Positions 1 through 6,849 are shown, counted from the first letter of the stretch. The stretch: DNA of 9,071 nt from JASFUX01 sp050050115 (GCA_050050115.1 JASFUX010000141.1:1-9071), one strand, 5' to 3'. Numbers and translations are program-made. The notes: generated from the sequence alone by a model not told the origin.

Positions 1-2380
1 CCGTCGCCTTGACCACCGCAGCGACGATCAGCTTGGAGACGTTCTCGAGCGCGGCGTCGTCCAAAGTCGCCTCGCGCGGCTGCAGCGTCACCTCGACCGC
101 GATCGATTTCTTGCCCGCTCCAATCGCATCGCCGACGAACACGTCGAACACGTCGACGCCGACGACGAGCGCCTTGTCCGCACCCTGCACCGCGCGCACG
201 AGATCGCCGGCGCGCACGTCTTCGTCGACGACGAACGCGAAGTCGCGTCGCACCGGCATCAGCTCGGCCTCTTCGAGCGCCGGCTTGGCCTTGCCCGGCT
301 TGGCGCGCGGCGCCGGGACGCGGTCGAGATAGGCCTCGAAAGCGACGATCGGTCCGTCCACGTCGAGCGCGCGCAGGACGCCCGGATGCACCTCGCCGAA
401 TTCTCCCAGGATCATCTTCGGGCCAAGCTGCAGCCGGCCTGAGCGCCCCGGATGCCACCAGGGCGAGGCCTCGGCGATCTGCAGCTTGTCCGCCGGCGCG
501 CCGGCCGCAGCGAGCGCGGCGAGGACGTCGGCCTTGACGTCGAACACGTCCGCGGCGCGGTCGCCCGTCCAATGTCGATGGTTGCGCACCGCGCGCGCAC
601 CGGCGGCGACGCTCTCCTGGTCGTCCGGTTCGACGCCGCGATAAACCGGGCCGACTTCGAACAGCGCGCCGCCGAACCAGCCCCGGTCTGCGTTCTTCTG
701 CAGCGCGGTCAGCAGATGCGGCAGCGGCGAAGGACGCATCACGTCGAGATCGGCCGTGATCGGATTGGCCAGCTCCAGGCCGTCCGCGCCGCCGAATAGC
801 TTGGCCTGGTCACTCCGGCAGAACGACCATGTGATCGCCTCGAGAAGACCACGCGCCGCCAGCGTGCGTCGCGCGTCGCCGGCGCGCTTGCGCGACAGGC
901 CGATGGCGACCGGCTTGCGACCGTCAGGTGCGCGCAGCGAGACCTCGGGCAGCTTGTCGTAGCCGACGATGCGGGCGATCTCTTCGACCAGATCCGCCTC
1001 GCCTTCGACGTCGCCGCGCCAGCTCGGCGCGGTGACCGTGATCGCGCCCTTGGACTTGCGCGCCGCGACCGCGAAACCGAGGTCGGTGAGGATCGTCCGG
1101 CAGTCGTCGTCGGAAACCTCCAGCCCGGTCAGGCGCTTGACCTGCTCGGGGCGGAAACTGACTTTCGCGCCCTTGATCGACGGTTTGCCGACGATCGAGG
1201 CTTCCGTGGCCTTGCCGCCGCACATCTCCAGGACCAGCGCGGTCGCCAGATCGAGGCCCTCCTCCACCGACGCCGGATCGACGCCGCGGGCGAAGCGGTA
1301 TTGCGCGTCCGAGGTGATCCCGAGCTTGCGGCCCGTTCGTGCGATGGCGATCGGGTCCCACAGCGCCGCTTCGATCAAAACGTCGGTGGTCTCCTCGGTG
1401 CAGCCGCTCGCCTCTCCGCCCATGACGCCGGCGAGGGATTCCACGCCCGCGTCGTCGGCGATCACGCCGACGGTCTCGTCAAGCTCATAGGTCTTGCCGT
1501 CGAGCGCCAGCAGGCTTTCGCCTTTCTTCGCCGGCCGCACGACCAGATCGCCTTTGACCTTGGCTGCGTCGAAGACGTGCAGCGGCCGGGCGCAGTCGTA
1601 GGTGACGAAGTTGGTCACGTCGACCAGCGCATTGATCGGCCGCAGCCCGATCGCGCGCAGCTGCTTCTGCATCCACTCCGGCGACGGACCGTTCTTGACG
1701 CCGCGCACCAGCCGCAGCCCGAAGCTCGGGCAGAACGCCTTGTCGCGCACCTTGACCGCGACGGGACATTCGCCCTCAGTCTTGAATGCGTGCGCGGGCG
1801 CGTCCTTGAACGTCCCAAGCCCAGCCGCGGCGAGATCGCGCGCGATGCCGCGCACGCCGAGCCAGTCGGGTCGATTGGGCGTGACTTCGAAGTCGATCAC
1901 CGGATCGCCGACGCCGAGCGCGTCGGCCGCCGGATCGCCGACGGTCCAGTCGCCCTGAAGATCGACGATGCCGTCATGGTCATCGCCGGTCTCGAGTTCC
2001 TTCGACGAGCACAACATGCCGTGGCTCTCAACCCCGCGGATCGCCCGCGGCTTTTTGTCGAGCGTCAGGTCGAGCCCGGGAATATAGACCCCGAGCGGCG
2101 CATAGATCCCGACGAGACCGGTCCGCGCATTGGGCGCGCCGCAGACGATCTGCTTCTCGCCGTCCTTGGTGTCGACGCGACAGACCCGCAGCTTGTCCGC
2201 ATTCGGATGAGGCTCGGCGGCGATCACCTTGGCCACCGTGAAGGCGGCGAGCTTGGCGCGCGGGTCCTCGACGCTCTCGACTTCGAGCCCCGCCATGGTC
2301 ATCGCCTCGACGAGGGCGTCCATGTCAGGTTCTTCGTGAAAGTCGAGATGCTCTTTGAGCCAGGAGAGGGTGAACTTCAC
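1..2380 (-). CDS. pheT: Phenylalanine--tRNA ligase beta subunit (3' end cut by window edge)
   Basis: Beta subunit of the cytoplasmic alpha2-beta2 PheRS, which charges tRNA(Phe) and hydrolyses mischarged Tyr-tRNA(Phe). The frame is open from a GTG at 2380 to the left edge (793 codons). The N-terminus MKFTLSWLKEHLDF is the family's canonical start. Domains by reading: N-terminal segment, EMAP/OB-type tRNA-binding domain about 45-150 (PHPNADKL at 58-65, VCGAPN at 79-84), B3/B4 editing domain about 205-390 (GLRPINALVDVTN at 245-257, PLHVFD at 266-271, GVMGGE at 318-323), B5 about 405-480, catalytic-like core about 485-690, and FDX-ACB anticodon-binding domain from about 705 (PVRRDFAFVVDE). The usual length is about 800 residues, so only a few C-terminal residues are missing. 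The start overlaps the stop of the upstream acetyltransferase gene as GTGA, and a GGAGG at 2391-2387 lies six bases upstream, so translational coupling is likely. No frameshift was seen. Confidence 0.97.
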   Translation of the reverse strand, partial: MKFTLSWLKEHLDFHEEPDMDALVEAMTMAGLEVESVEDPRAKLAAFTVAKVIAAEPHPNADKLRVCRVDTKDGEKQIVCGAPNARTGLVGIYAPLGVYIPGLDLTLDKKPRAIRGVESHGMLCSSKELETGDDHDGIVDLQGDWTVGDPAADALGVGDPVIDFEVTPNRPDWLGVRGIARDLAAAGLGTFKDAPAHAFKTEGECPVAVKVRDKAFCPSFGLRLVRGVKNGPSPEWMQKQLRAIGLRPINALVDVTNFVTYDCARPLHVFDAAKVKGDLVVRPAKKGESLLALDGKTYELDETVGVIADDAGVESLAGVMGGEASGCTEETTDVLIEAALWDPIAIARTGRKLGITSDAQYRFARGVDPASVEEGLDLATALVLEMCGGKATEASIVGKPSIKGAKVSFRPEQVKRLTGLEVSDDDCRTILTDLGFAVAARKSKGAITVTAPSWRGDVEGEADLVEEIARIVGYDKLPEVSLRAPDGRKPVAIGLSRKRAGDARRTLAARGLLEAITWSFCRSDQAKLFGGADGLELANPITADLDVMRPSPLPHLLTALQKNADRGWFGGALFEVGPVYRGVEPDDQESVAAGARAVRNHRHWTGDRAADVFDVKADVLAALAAAGAPADKLQIAEASPWWHPGRSGRLQLGPKMILGEFGEVHPGVLRALDVDGPIVAFEAYLDRVPAPRAKPGKAKPALEEAELMPVRRDFAFVVDEDVRAGDLVRAVQGADKALVVGVDVFDVFVGDAIGAGKKSIAVEVTLQPREATLDDAALENVSKLIVAAVVKAT

Positions 2381-2847
2381 GCCGCGCCTCCGATCGGACC
2401 GCCGGGGTCGAGGTTCTTGCGGTAGCGCATGCCGTCCTCGACGTAGCCCTCCCGCCGGTAGAACGTATGGGCGCGCTTACGATCGCCGCGCGTGCCGAGC
2501 ATCATCGACGACGCGCCGCGCTCGATCACCCAGGCCTCGCCCTCGGCGACGATCGCCGCGCCCACGCCTTGGCTGCGGTAGCCGGGATCGACAATGAGCG
2601 CGACGATCTCGCCTTCGAGCACGTCGCCCTCGAACGTCGGCCCGACGCGGAAGCCGCCGAAGCCGACCACTCCGTCGTCGATCTCGGCGACAATCGTGCG
2701 GAACGCCGGGTTGGCGAGCACGTTGTTGAGCCCCGCGCTCATGTCGACCGGCTCGGTCGGATAGCCGAGCTCGGTCATCAGCGCGGCGAGCACCGGCGCG
2801 TCGTCGAGGCGCGCGTCGCGGATAGAGATGTCTTTCACGTCCGTCAT
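2377..2847 (-). CDS. GNAT family N-acetyltransferase lying between pheS and pheT
   Basis: A 156-residue single-domain GNAT (Gcn5-related) acetyltransferase, expected to move an acetyl group from acetyl-CoA to an amine; the substrate cannot be read from sequence. The acetyl-CoA-binding motif A is clear: IVALIVDPGYRSQGVG at 81-96 matches the Q/R-x-x-G-x-G/A pyrophosphate loop. Motif B is AHTFYRREGY at 126-135, typical of the small GNATs. The ATG at 2847 begins nine bases after the pheS stop, with AGGA overlapping that stop (2858-2855) as Shine-Dalgarno. Its own stop overlaps the pheT GTG as GTGA. It is therefore built into the synthetase operon and should be co-expressed with PheS and PheT. Whether it acts on the synthetase, on an amino acid analogue or on something unrelated is unknown. 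There is no signal peptide or membrane segment, so it is probably cytosolic. Confidence 0.9.
   Translation of the reverse strand: MTDVKDISIRDARLDDAPVLAALMTELGYPTEPVDMSAGLNNVLANPAFRTIVAEIDDGVVGFGGFRVGPTFEGDVLEGEIVALIVDPGYRSQGVGAAIVAEGEAWVIERGASSMMLGTRGDRKRAHTFYRREGYVEDGMRYRKNLDPGGPIGGAA
2387..2391 (-). promoter_or_regulatory. Ribosome binding site of pheT
   Basis: GGAGG lies inside the last codons of the upstream acetyltransferase gene, six bases before the GTG at 2380. It fixes the pheT start and explains how a GTG overlapping a stop codon (GTGA) can be used efficiently. Confidence 0.8.
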
Positions 2848-2856
2848 GACTGCATC

Positions 2857-3951
2857 CTAGCTCAGCCCCGTCGCCAGGTTCGGCAGCAACATCGGGCTGA
2901 AGCCGTAGTGGCTGAGCCAGCGCACATCCGGGTCGAAATAGGGCCTCAAGTCCGGCATGCCATACTTCAGCATCGCCAGCCGGTCGACGCCTGCGCCGAA
3001 CGCGAAGCCCTGGTAGACCTCCGGATCGATGCCGCAGTTGGCCAGCACCTTGGGGTGGACCATGCCGCAGCCGAGGATCTCCATCCAATCCTCGCCTTGG
3101 CCGATCCGCACCTCGTCGCCGACGCGCTCGTAACGCACGTCCATCTCGGCGGACGGCTCCGTAAACGGAAAGAAGTGCGGGCGGAAGCGAGCTTCGATCT
3201 CGTCGACCTCGAAGTAGGCGCGCACGAAGTCTTTGAGACATCCCTTCAAGTGACCCATGTGGGTCTCGGTGTCGATGACCAGGCCCTCGACCTGATGGAA
3301 CATCGGCGTATGGGTCGCATCCCAGTCGCAGCGATAGGTCCGTCCCGGCACGATCACGCGGATCGGCGGTTTCTGCGACATCATCGTGCGCACCTGCACG
3401 GGACTCGTGTGGGTGCGCAGCACCATCGGCGCGCCGTCCTTCTCCGCCTTCATGAAGAAGGTGTCGTGCAGCTCGCGCGCGGGGTGGTCCTCGGGGAAAT
3501 TGAGCGCGGTGAAATTGTTCCAGTCGGTCTCGATGTCCGGGCCTTCGGCTTGGACGAAACCCATGTCGGCGAAGATCGCGACCAACTCGTCCATCACCTG
3601 GCTGACCGGATGGATCGCGCCCTGGCCTTCAGGACGCGGCGGCAAGGTCACGTCGACCCGCTCGGTCGCCAGCCGCGCCTCGAGCGCTGACGCTTCAAGC
3701 GCCGCCTTGCGCGCCGCGACGGCGTCGTTCAAGCGATCCTTCAAGCCGTTCAAACGCGGGCCGAATTCCTGGCGCTGCTCGGGCGTCATGCCGCCGAGCC
3801 CGCGCATCAACAGGCTGACTTTACCCTTCTTGCCCAGAAAGGCGACGCGCACGTCGTCGAGCGCCCGCTCATCGCTCGCTTGCTCGATGGCGGCGACGGC
3901 CTCGGCCTCGACGGCGTCGAGATCGCCCACGGTCGCGGTATCATCTGGCAT
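2857..3951 (-). CDS. pheS: Phenylalanine--tRNA ligase alpha subunit
   Basis: Catalytic alpha subunit of PheRS, a class II synthetase that activates phenylalanine with ATP. I take the ATG at 3951 (364 residues) as start because GGGAG at 3964-3960 is eight bases upstream; an in-frame GTG at 3954 is the alternative. Residue numbers below count from that GTG. An N-terminal coiled-coil region spans about 10-100 and contains the conserved FLGKKGKV (39-46). The catalytic domain runs from about 113 to 365, with HPVSQVMDELVAIFADMGF (115-133), the motif 2 region GRTYRCDWDATHTPMFHQVE (204-223), FFPFTEPSAEMDV (261-273), WMEILGCGMVHP (290-301) and motif 3 GFAFGAGVDRLAMLKYGMPD (316-335). Ala318 sits at the position equivalent to E. 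coli Ala294 in the phenylalanine pocket, so normal amino acid specificity is expected. The gene is followed at nine bases by the acetyltransferase gene and preceded at 45-48 bases by the DUF1272 gene. No Phe-rich leader peptide precedes it. Confidence 0.97.
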   Translation of the reverse strand: MPDDTATVGDLDAVEAEAVAAIEQASDERALDDVRVAFLGKKGKVSLLMRGLGGMTPEQRQEFGPRLNGLKDRLNDAVAARKAALEASALEARLATERVDVTLPPRPEGQGAIHPVSQVMDELVAIFADMGFVQAEGPDIETDWNNFTALNFPEDHPARELHDTFFMKAEKDGAPMVLRTHTSPVQVRTMMSQKPPIRVIVPGRTYRCDWDATHTPMFHQVEGLVIDTETHMGHLKGCLKDFVRAYFEVDEIEARFRPHFFPFTEPSAEMDVRYERVGDEVRIGQGEDWMEILGCGMVHPKVLANCGIDPEVYQGFAFGAGVDRLAMLKYGMPDLRPYFDPDVRWLSHYGFSPMLLPNLATGLS

Positions 3952-3999
3952 CACATCATCTCCCGGCGCAGCGGATGTACCGCGCGCCGGCGCGAGGGG

Positions 4000-4188
4000 C
4001 TAGCCCGCGGACGCGCGGCGCCTGGGCCGCGGAACCAGCTCGCCACCGCAGTTGGGGCAAACCAGCGCCAAAGACCCTTGGGCGCAATCGCTGCAAAAGG
4101 TGCATTCGTAGCTGCAGATGAAAGCGCCGCCGTCGTTCGCCAGCCCTGCGTCGCAGGCCTGACAGGCGGTCTTCATCTCAAGGCTCAT
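4000..4188 (-). CDS. Small DUF1272-like eight-cysteine zinc-ribbon protein
   Basis: A 62-residue protein resembling the DUF1272 family, whose function is not known to me. It has eight cysteines arranged as CxxC (9, 12), CxxxC (25, 29), CxxC (32, 35) and CPNC (44, 47), enough for two four-cysteine metal sites. The run AFICSYECTFC (22-32) and CPNCGGELV (44-52) are the family-like signatures. The tail from residue 53 is basic (PRPRRRASAG), which could contact nucleic acid, but this is inference. The ATG at 4188 is ten bases after the rplT stop, with GAGG at 4200-4197 as a plausible Shine-Dalgarno overlapping that stop. It lies in the same direction between rplT and pheS, so it is likely co-transcribed with ribosomal protein and synthetase genes. 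No signal peptide or membrane segment is present. Confidence 0.85.
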   Translation of the reverse strand: MSLEMKTACQACDAGLANDGGAFICSYECTFCSDCAQGSLALVCPNCGGELVPRPRRRASAG

Positions 4189-4198
4189 CGAAGATGCC

Positions 4199-4555
4199 TC
4201 AGCCGAGCGCCGACTTGGCCTTCTCGATGAGCGCGGTGAACGCGGCGGGCTCGTGAACCGCGAGGTCGGCGAGCATCTTGCGATCGATCTCAACGCCGGC
4301 CTTGTCGAGCCCGTTGATAAATCGGCCGTAGGTCAGGCCCTGCTCGCGGACGGCCGCGTTGATCCGCTGGATCCACAGCGCGCGGAAGACGCGCTTTTTC
4401 GTCCGCCGGTCGCGGTAGGCGTATTGACCGGCCTTCTCGACCGCCTGGTTGGCGACCCGGAAGGTGTTCTTGCGGCGGCCGCGGTAGCCCTCGGCGGCCT
4501 TGATGATCTTCTTGTGGCGGGCGCGGGTCGTCGGACCCGAAGTCGTGCGCGACAT
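4199..4555 (-). CDS. rplT: 50S ribosomal protein L20
   Basis: L20 is an early-assembly 23S rRNA-binding protein and, in studied bacteria, a translational repressor of its own operon through the rpmI leader. The 118-residue length is normal. Conserved blocks: TTRARHKKIIKAAEGYRGRR at 9-28, RVANQAVEKAGQYAYRDRR about 33-51, KRVFRALWIQRINAA about 54-68, LTYGRFINGLDKAGVEIDRK about 74-93, and a C-terminal helix ending KAKSALG. The N-terminal tail is basic, as expected for the part that threads into rRNA. The start is ATG at 4555, 12 bases after the rpmI stop, with GGGGAG just upstream. The gene is in the standard rpmI-rplT order. Confidence 0.98.
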   Translation of the reverse strand: MSRTTSGPTTRARHKKIIKAAEGYRGRRKNTFRVANQAVEKAGQYAYRDRRTKKRVFRALWIQRINAAVREQGLTYGRFINGLDKAGVEIDRKMLADLAVHEPAAFTALIEKAKSALG

Positions 4556-4567
4556 GTCCGTGCTCCC

Positions 4568-4822
4568 CTAGCTGTCCTGATTGCCGTCAGAGGACGTCCG
4601 CGACGGCTTCAAGCGCCGGCCGCGCACGCCGTAGGGCATCCAGCCTTTGACGATCTTCGCGTCGGCGGGCTCCATCGTGTCGGTGCCCCGCTTCTGGCGG
4701 ATCTGCTTAGGGGTGCGCTTGATCATCCCGTGGCGCTTGCCGGAGTAGGCGGTGATCACCTTCCCCTTGGCGCTGAGCTTGAAGCGCTTTTTCACGCTCG
4801 ACTTGGTCTTCAGCTTCGGCAT
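4568..4822 (-). CDS. rpmI: 50S ribosomal protein L35 with C-terminal extension
   Basis: L35 is a small basic protein of the large subunit. Residues 1-66 carry the family pattern: MPKLKTKSSVKKRFK at the start, GKRHGMIKRTPKQIRQKRGT at 28-47 and ADAKIVKGWMPYGV at 53-66. Typical L35 proteins are about 64-67 residues and alphaproteobacterial ones end near the PYG motif; this one continues for 18 more residues (RGRRLKPSRTSSDGNQDS), basic and then polar/acidic, giving 84 in total. The stop is TAG at 4570-4568. The start ATG at 4822 has a very good Shine-Dalgarno (AAGGAGA at 4834-4828, five bases away). It is the first gene of the block rpmI-rplT-DUF1272-pheS-GNAT-pheT and has its own promoter upstream. 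Confidence 0.96.
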   Translation of the reverse strand: MPKLKTKSSVKKRFKLSAKGKVITAYSGKRHGMIKRTPKQIRQKRGTDTMEPADAKIVKGWMPYGVRGRRLKPSRTSSDGNQDS

Positions 4823-4911
4823 TTCGCTCTCCTTAGAGGCGCGTTCAAGACGCGCCGATCGCTTTGAGGCCCCGCAGGCATGCCGTTCCGGCCCGCGTAG
4901 GCGCTTGGAAG
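4823..4911 (-). promoter_or_regulatory. Structured rpmI leader, candidate L20-type autoregulatory 5' UTR
   Basis: The predicted 5' UTR from about 4911 to 4823 contains several inverted repeats. A 7-bp perfect stem with a five-base loop (GGCGCGT / ACGCGCC, 4856-4838) ends three bases before the Shine-Dalgarno at 4834. A 6-bp stem GCCCGC / GCGGGC (4916-4911 with 4896-4891) sits at the transcript start and shares two bases with a short hairpin GCCG-GAA-CGGC (4892-4882). L20 is known to repress rpmI-rplT translation through leader RNA structures in E. coli and Bacillus. Here the regulatory role is inferred only from position and pairing. Confidence 0.4.
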
Positions 4912-4917
4912 CGGGCG

Positions 4918-4945
4918 GTTATACGCTGAAGGACCGGAATATCAA
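4918..4945 (-). promoter_or_regulatory. Sigma70-like promoter of rpmI operon
   Basis: TTGATA (4945-4940) and TATAAC (4923-4918), each five of six to consensus, are separated by 16 bases. Transcription would start near 4911, about 89 bases before the rpmI ATG. It lies wholly in the gap after the response regulator stop, so the ribosomal/synthetase block need not depend on read-through from the two-component genes. Found by eye, not tested. Confidence 0.65.
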
Positions 4946-4959
4946 GGCGCGAGCGGTCT

Positions 4960-5604
4960 TCAGATGTAGCCCAGCTCAAGCGCGCGGAGGACGGCGCGGG
5001 TCCGATCGCGCACGCCGAGCTTCGAGAGAATGTTCGAAGCGTGGTTTTTGACTGTGCCCTCAGCGGTCCCCAGCGCCTCAGAAATCTCGCGGTTGGAATA
5101 GCCGCCGGCGATCAGCCGCAAGATCTCCAACTCGCGTTTGGTCAGAGGATCGGGCGTGTCGAGCGCGGGGAAGTCGCCGCGCACGTGCTCTAGTCCGCGC
5201 AGCACCCTCTCCGTGATCGCGGGACGCACGACGGTCTCGCCGCGCGCCACTCGGACGATCGCATCCGTCAACCGTTCAAGCGAGACGTCTTTGAGCAAGT
5301 AGCCGCGCGCCCCGGCCCTGACGCCCTCGAACAGCGCCTCGTCATCGTCGAACGTGGTCAGCAGGATCGTCGGTGGCAAGTCGCCGCTCTCACGCAGCTC
5401 GCGCAGCAGATCGACGCCGTGCTTGCCGGGCATGCGCACGTCCAAAAGCAGGACGTCGGGACGCTCGGCGCGGACGAGACGCGCGCCCTCGAAAGCGTCC
5501 GCCGCCTCGCCGATCACCTTAACGCCGTCGGACAGATCCAGCAGCGAGCGCACGCCGCGGCGCACCAGCGTCTGATCGTCGACCAACGCCACGCGGATCG
5601 TCAC
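4960..5604 (-). CDS. NarL/FixJ (LuxR-type) DNA-binding response regulator
   Basis: A 214-residue two-domain regulator. The receiver domain spans about 3-120, with the acidic pair D9-D10, phosphoacceptor D55 in LLLDVRMPG, switch T83 or T84 in LLTTFDD and K105 in YLLKDVS. The LuxR/GerE helix-turn-helix domain spans about 152-214, with LTKRELEILRLIAGGYSNRE (154-173) and the recognition-helix region GTVKNHASNILSKLGVRDR (183-201). All phosphorelay residues are present, so it should be functional. It starts with GTG at 5604, overlapping the kinase stop as GTGA, so the two are translationally coupled partners. Targets are unknown; the divergent membrane-protein gene and autoregulation are the nearest candidates. 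Confidence 0.95.
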   Translation of the reverse strand: MTIRVALVDDQTLVRRGVRSLLDLSDGVKVIGEAADAFEGARLVRAERPDVLLLDVRMPGKHGVDLLRELRESGDLPPTILLTTFDDDEALFEGVRAGARGYLLKDVSLERLTDAIVRVARGETVVRPAITERVLRGLEHVRGDFPALDTPDPLTKRELEILRLIAGGYSNREISEALGTAEGTVKNHASNILSKLGVRDRTRAVLRALELGYI

Positions 5605-6740
5605 GTCTCGGCCTCGGCAAAGGGCACGAAGCCGGTCACGGAAAAGCCCTCGCCGGGCGAGGTCGCAAAATCGATCTCGCCGGCCACGGCGGAAAACCGC
5701 TCTTTCATCCCCGCCAGACCGTGGCCCGGCGCAAGTTCAGCGGCGCCTCGTCCATCGTCGCGCGCGGTTAGGGCGATGCCGCCGTTCTTCTCGGCGATCT
5801 CGATCCAGACGTTTTGCGCCCCGGCGTGGCGCGCAGCATTGGTGATGATCTCCTGCACGCAGCGGATGAGCGCGTCCGCACGCTCCGCGTCGCTGAGCTT
5901 CAGCGTCGCCGGCGCTTTAAGATGCACTTTTGGCGGCCCGCTCCTGACCGCCAACGGCGCGAGCCGCTCGATCACGTCGACGGGCGCGCCGTCGCGCAGT
6001 CGGCTAACGACGTCACGCACATCGCTCAGCAGAAGTCGCGCGATCGCGTGCGCCTCACGGACGTGATCCGCAGCGGGGCCTTCGATCTGGCGCGAAGCGA
6101 TGTCGAGCTGAATGCTCAACGCCGCCAGATGGTGTCCAAGCGTATCGTGGAGGTCGCGCGATATGCGCAGGCGCTCGGCCTCCCGGCTGCGCTCGGCGAG
6201 AAGCTCGCGCGTCGCACGCAGCTCGGCGTTCGCTTGCTCGAGAGCTTCCCGTGCTCGACGCTCTTGTAGCACCAGCTCGGAACGACTGACGGCGAAGAAC
6301 TGAACACCGAGCAGAACACCGCAGACCGTCAAGCTGATTGGCGGGCCCAGCGACGACCAGTACACCACTAAAAGCCCAATGCTCTGAGCGACGATCCAGA
6401 GGGTCGCCGCGCGCTTTGGAACAACCGAGGGTAAACGCTGGGCGATGAGAACCAGCGCCATGGTGCTCGCGTGGCGGCTGAAATCCACTGCGCTGGTCAG
6501 CATGGCGAAGGCTGCGGCCGTCATGAGGATCATCCGCACGATCGAGCCGCGATCAACGCCGCCGTCCTGATCCGCCCGTAAGGAAATCGCGAAGAGCAGC
6601 GCGAACAGGCACGCGCTGATCGCCCAAATCGCCGCCGATCCGCCGACCAAGCTCCCGTCCATGATCGCCATGACGCCGGGCAACACGCCGGCAACCCCGG
6701 CGGCGACATAGGCGGCGACGATCCAAGAGCCGTTCTTCAT
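5601..6740 (-). CDS. Membrane sensor histidine kinase, NarL/DesK type (HisKA_3)
   Basis: A 379-residue kinase with an N-terminal membrane domain of about five to six hydrophobic segments (roughly 7-27, 35-54, 69-85, 92-101, 113-128 and 135-152), no large periplasmic loop, then a coiled-coil-like linker (about 155-190). The dimerisation/phosphoacceptor motif is RISRDLHDTLGHHLAAL with His198 as phosphorylated residue. The HATPase domain shows the N box NAARHAG (301-307) and G-box motifs DDGRG (328-332) and GHGLAGMKERF (339-349). This architecture is like DesK or LiaS kinases that sense the membrane or its state, but the signal here cannot be read. The start ATG at 6740 has no clear Shine-Dalgarno. 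The stop overlaps the start of the response regulator gene. Confidence 0.94.
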   Translation of the reverse strand: MKNGSWIVAAYVAAGVAGVLPGVMAIMDGSLVGGSAAIWAISACLFALLFAISLRADQDGGVDRGSIVRMILMTAAAFAMLTSAVDFSRHASTMALVLIAQRLPSVVPKRAATLWIVAQSIGLLVVYWSSLGPPISLTVCGVLLGVQFFAVSRSELVLQERRAREALEQANAELRATRELLAERSREAERLRISRDLHDTLGHHLAALSIQLDIASRQIEGPAADHVREAHAIARLLLSDVRDVVSRLRDGAPVDVIERLAPLAVRSGPPKVHLKAPATLKLSDAERADALIRCVQEIITNAARHAGAQNVWIEIAEKNGGIALTARDDGRGAAELAPGHGLAGMKERFSAVAGEIDFATSPGEGFSVTGFVPFAEAET

Positions 6741-6849
6741 CGAGACAGCATATCGTCAGTCATCGTGCGAGCCGTATGCCGAAAGTCACATGACCTGAAC
6801 GTGACCGGCGCCACATGCGCGAGCGCGCTGAACTCGCCAAGCTCGCTTC
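6741..6849. promoter_or_regulatory. Divergent intergenic region with GTCA/TGAC half-sites
   Basis: This 109-base gap separates the kinase gene (leftward) from the membrane-protein gene (rightward) and must hold both promoters. It carries five GTCA or TGAC tetramers (at 6755, 6759, 6785, 6791 and 6802). The densest part, 6785-6806, has the inverted repeat GTCA-CA-TGAC (6785-6794) and a direct repeat TGACC at 6791 and 6802, 11 bases or one helical turn apart. NarL-family regulators commonly bind paired short half-sites, so this is a candidate operator. I found no convincing -35/-10 pair on either strand. Confidence 0.35.

Noticed and set aside
1301..2425. Long plus-strand open frame of 374 codons opposite pheT
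   Set aside because: It lies antisense to clear PheT coding sequence, has a His/Arg/Asp-rich composition typical of a mirrored GC-rich gene, and shows no recognisable domain.
2477..3241. Minus-strand open frame of 254 codons overlapping pheS and the GNAT gene in another frame
   Set aside because: Its Arg-rich translation is a frame-shifted reading of PheS and the GNAT protein, both of which are intact in their own frames.
2467..3690. Plus-strand open frame of 407 codons opposite the GNAT gene and pheS
   Set aside because: It spans two well-supported minus-strand genes and their junction, and the translation is Arg/His/Ala-rich without any family pattern, so it is a shadow of high-GC coding.
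3955..3999. Possible terminator or attenuator between the DUF1272 gene and pheS (12-base palindrome CGCGCCGGCGCG at 3983-3994)
   Set aside because: The palindrome allows only a 4-bp stem with a 4-base loop, no U-run follows, and no leader peptide rich in Phe codons is present, so attenuation like that of E. coli pheST is not supported.
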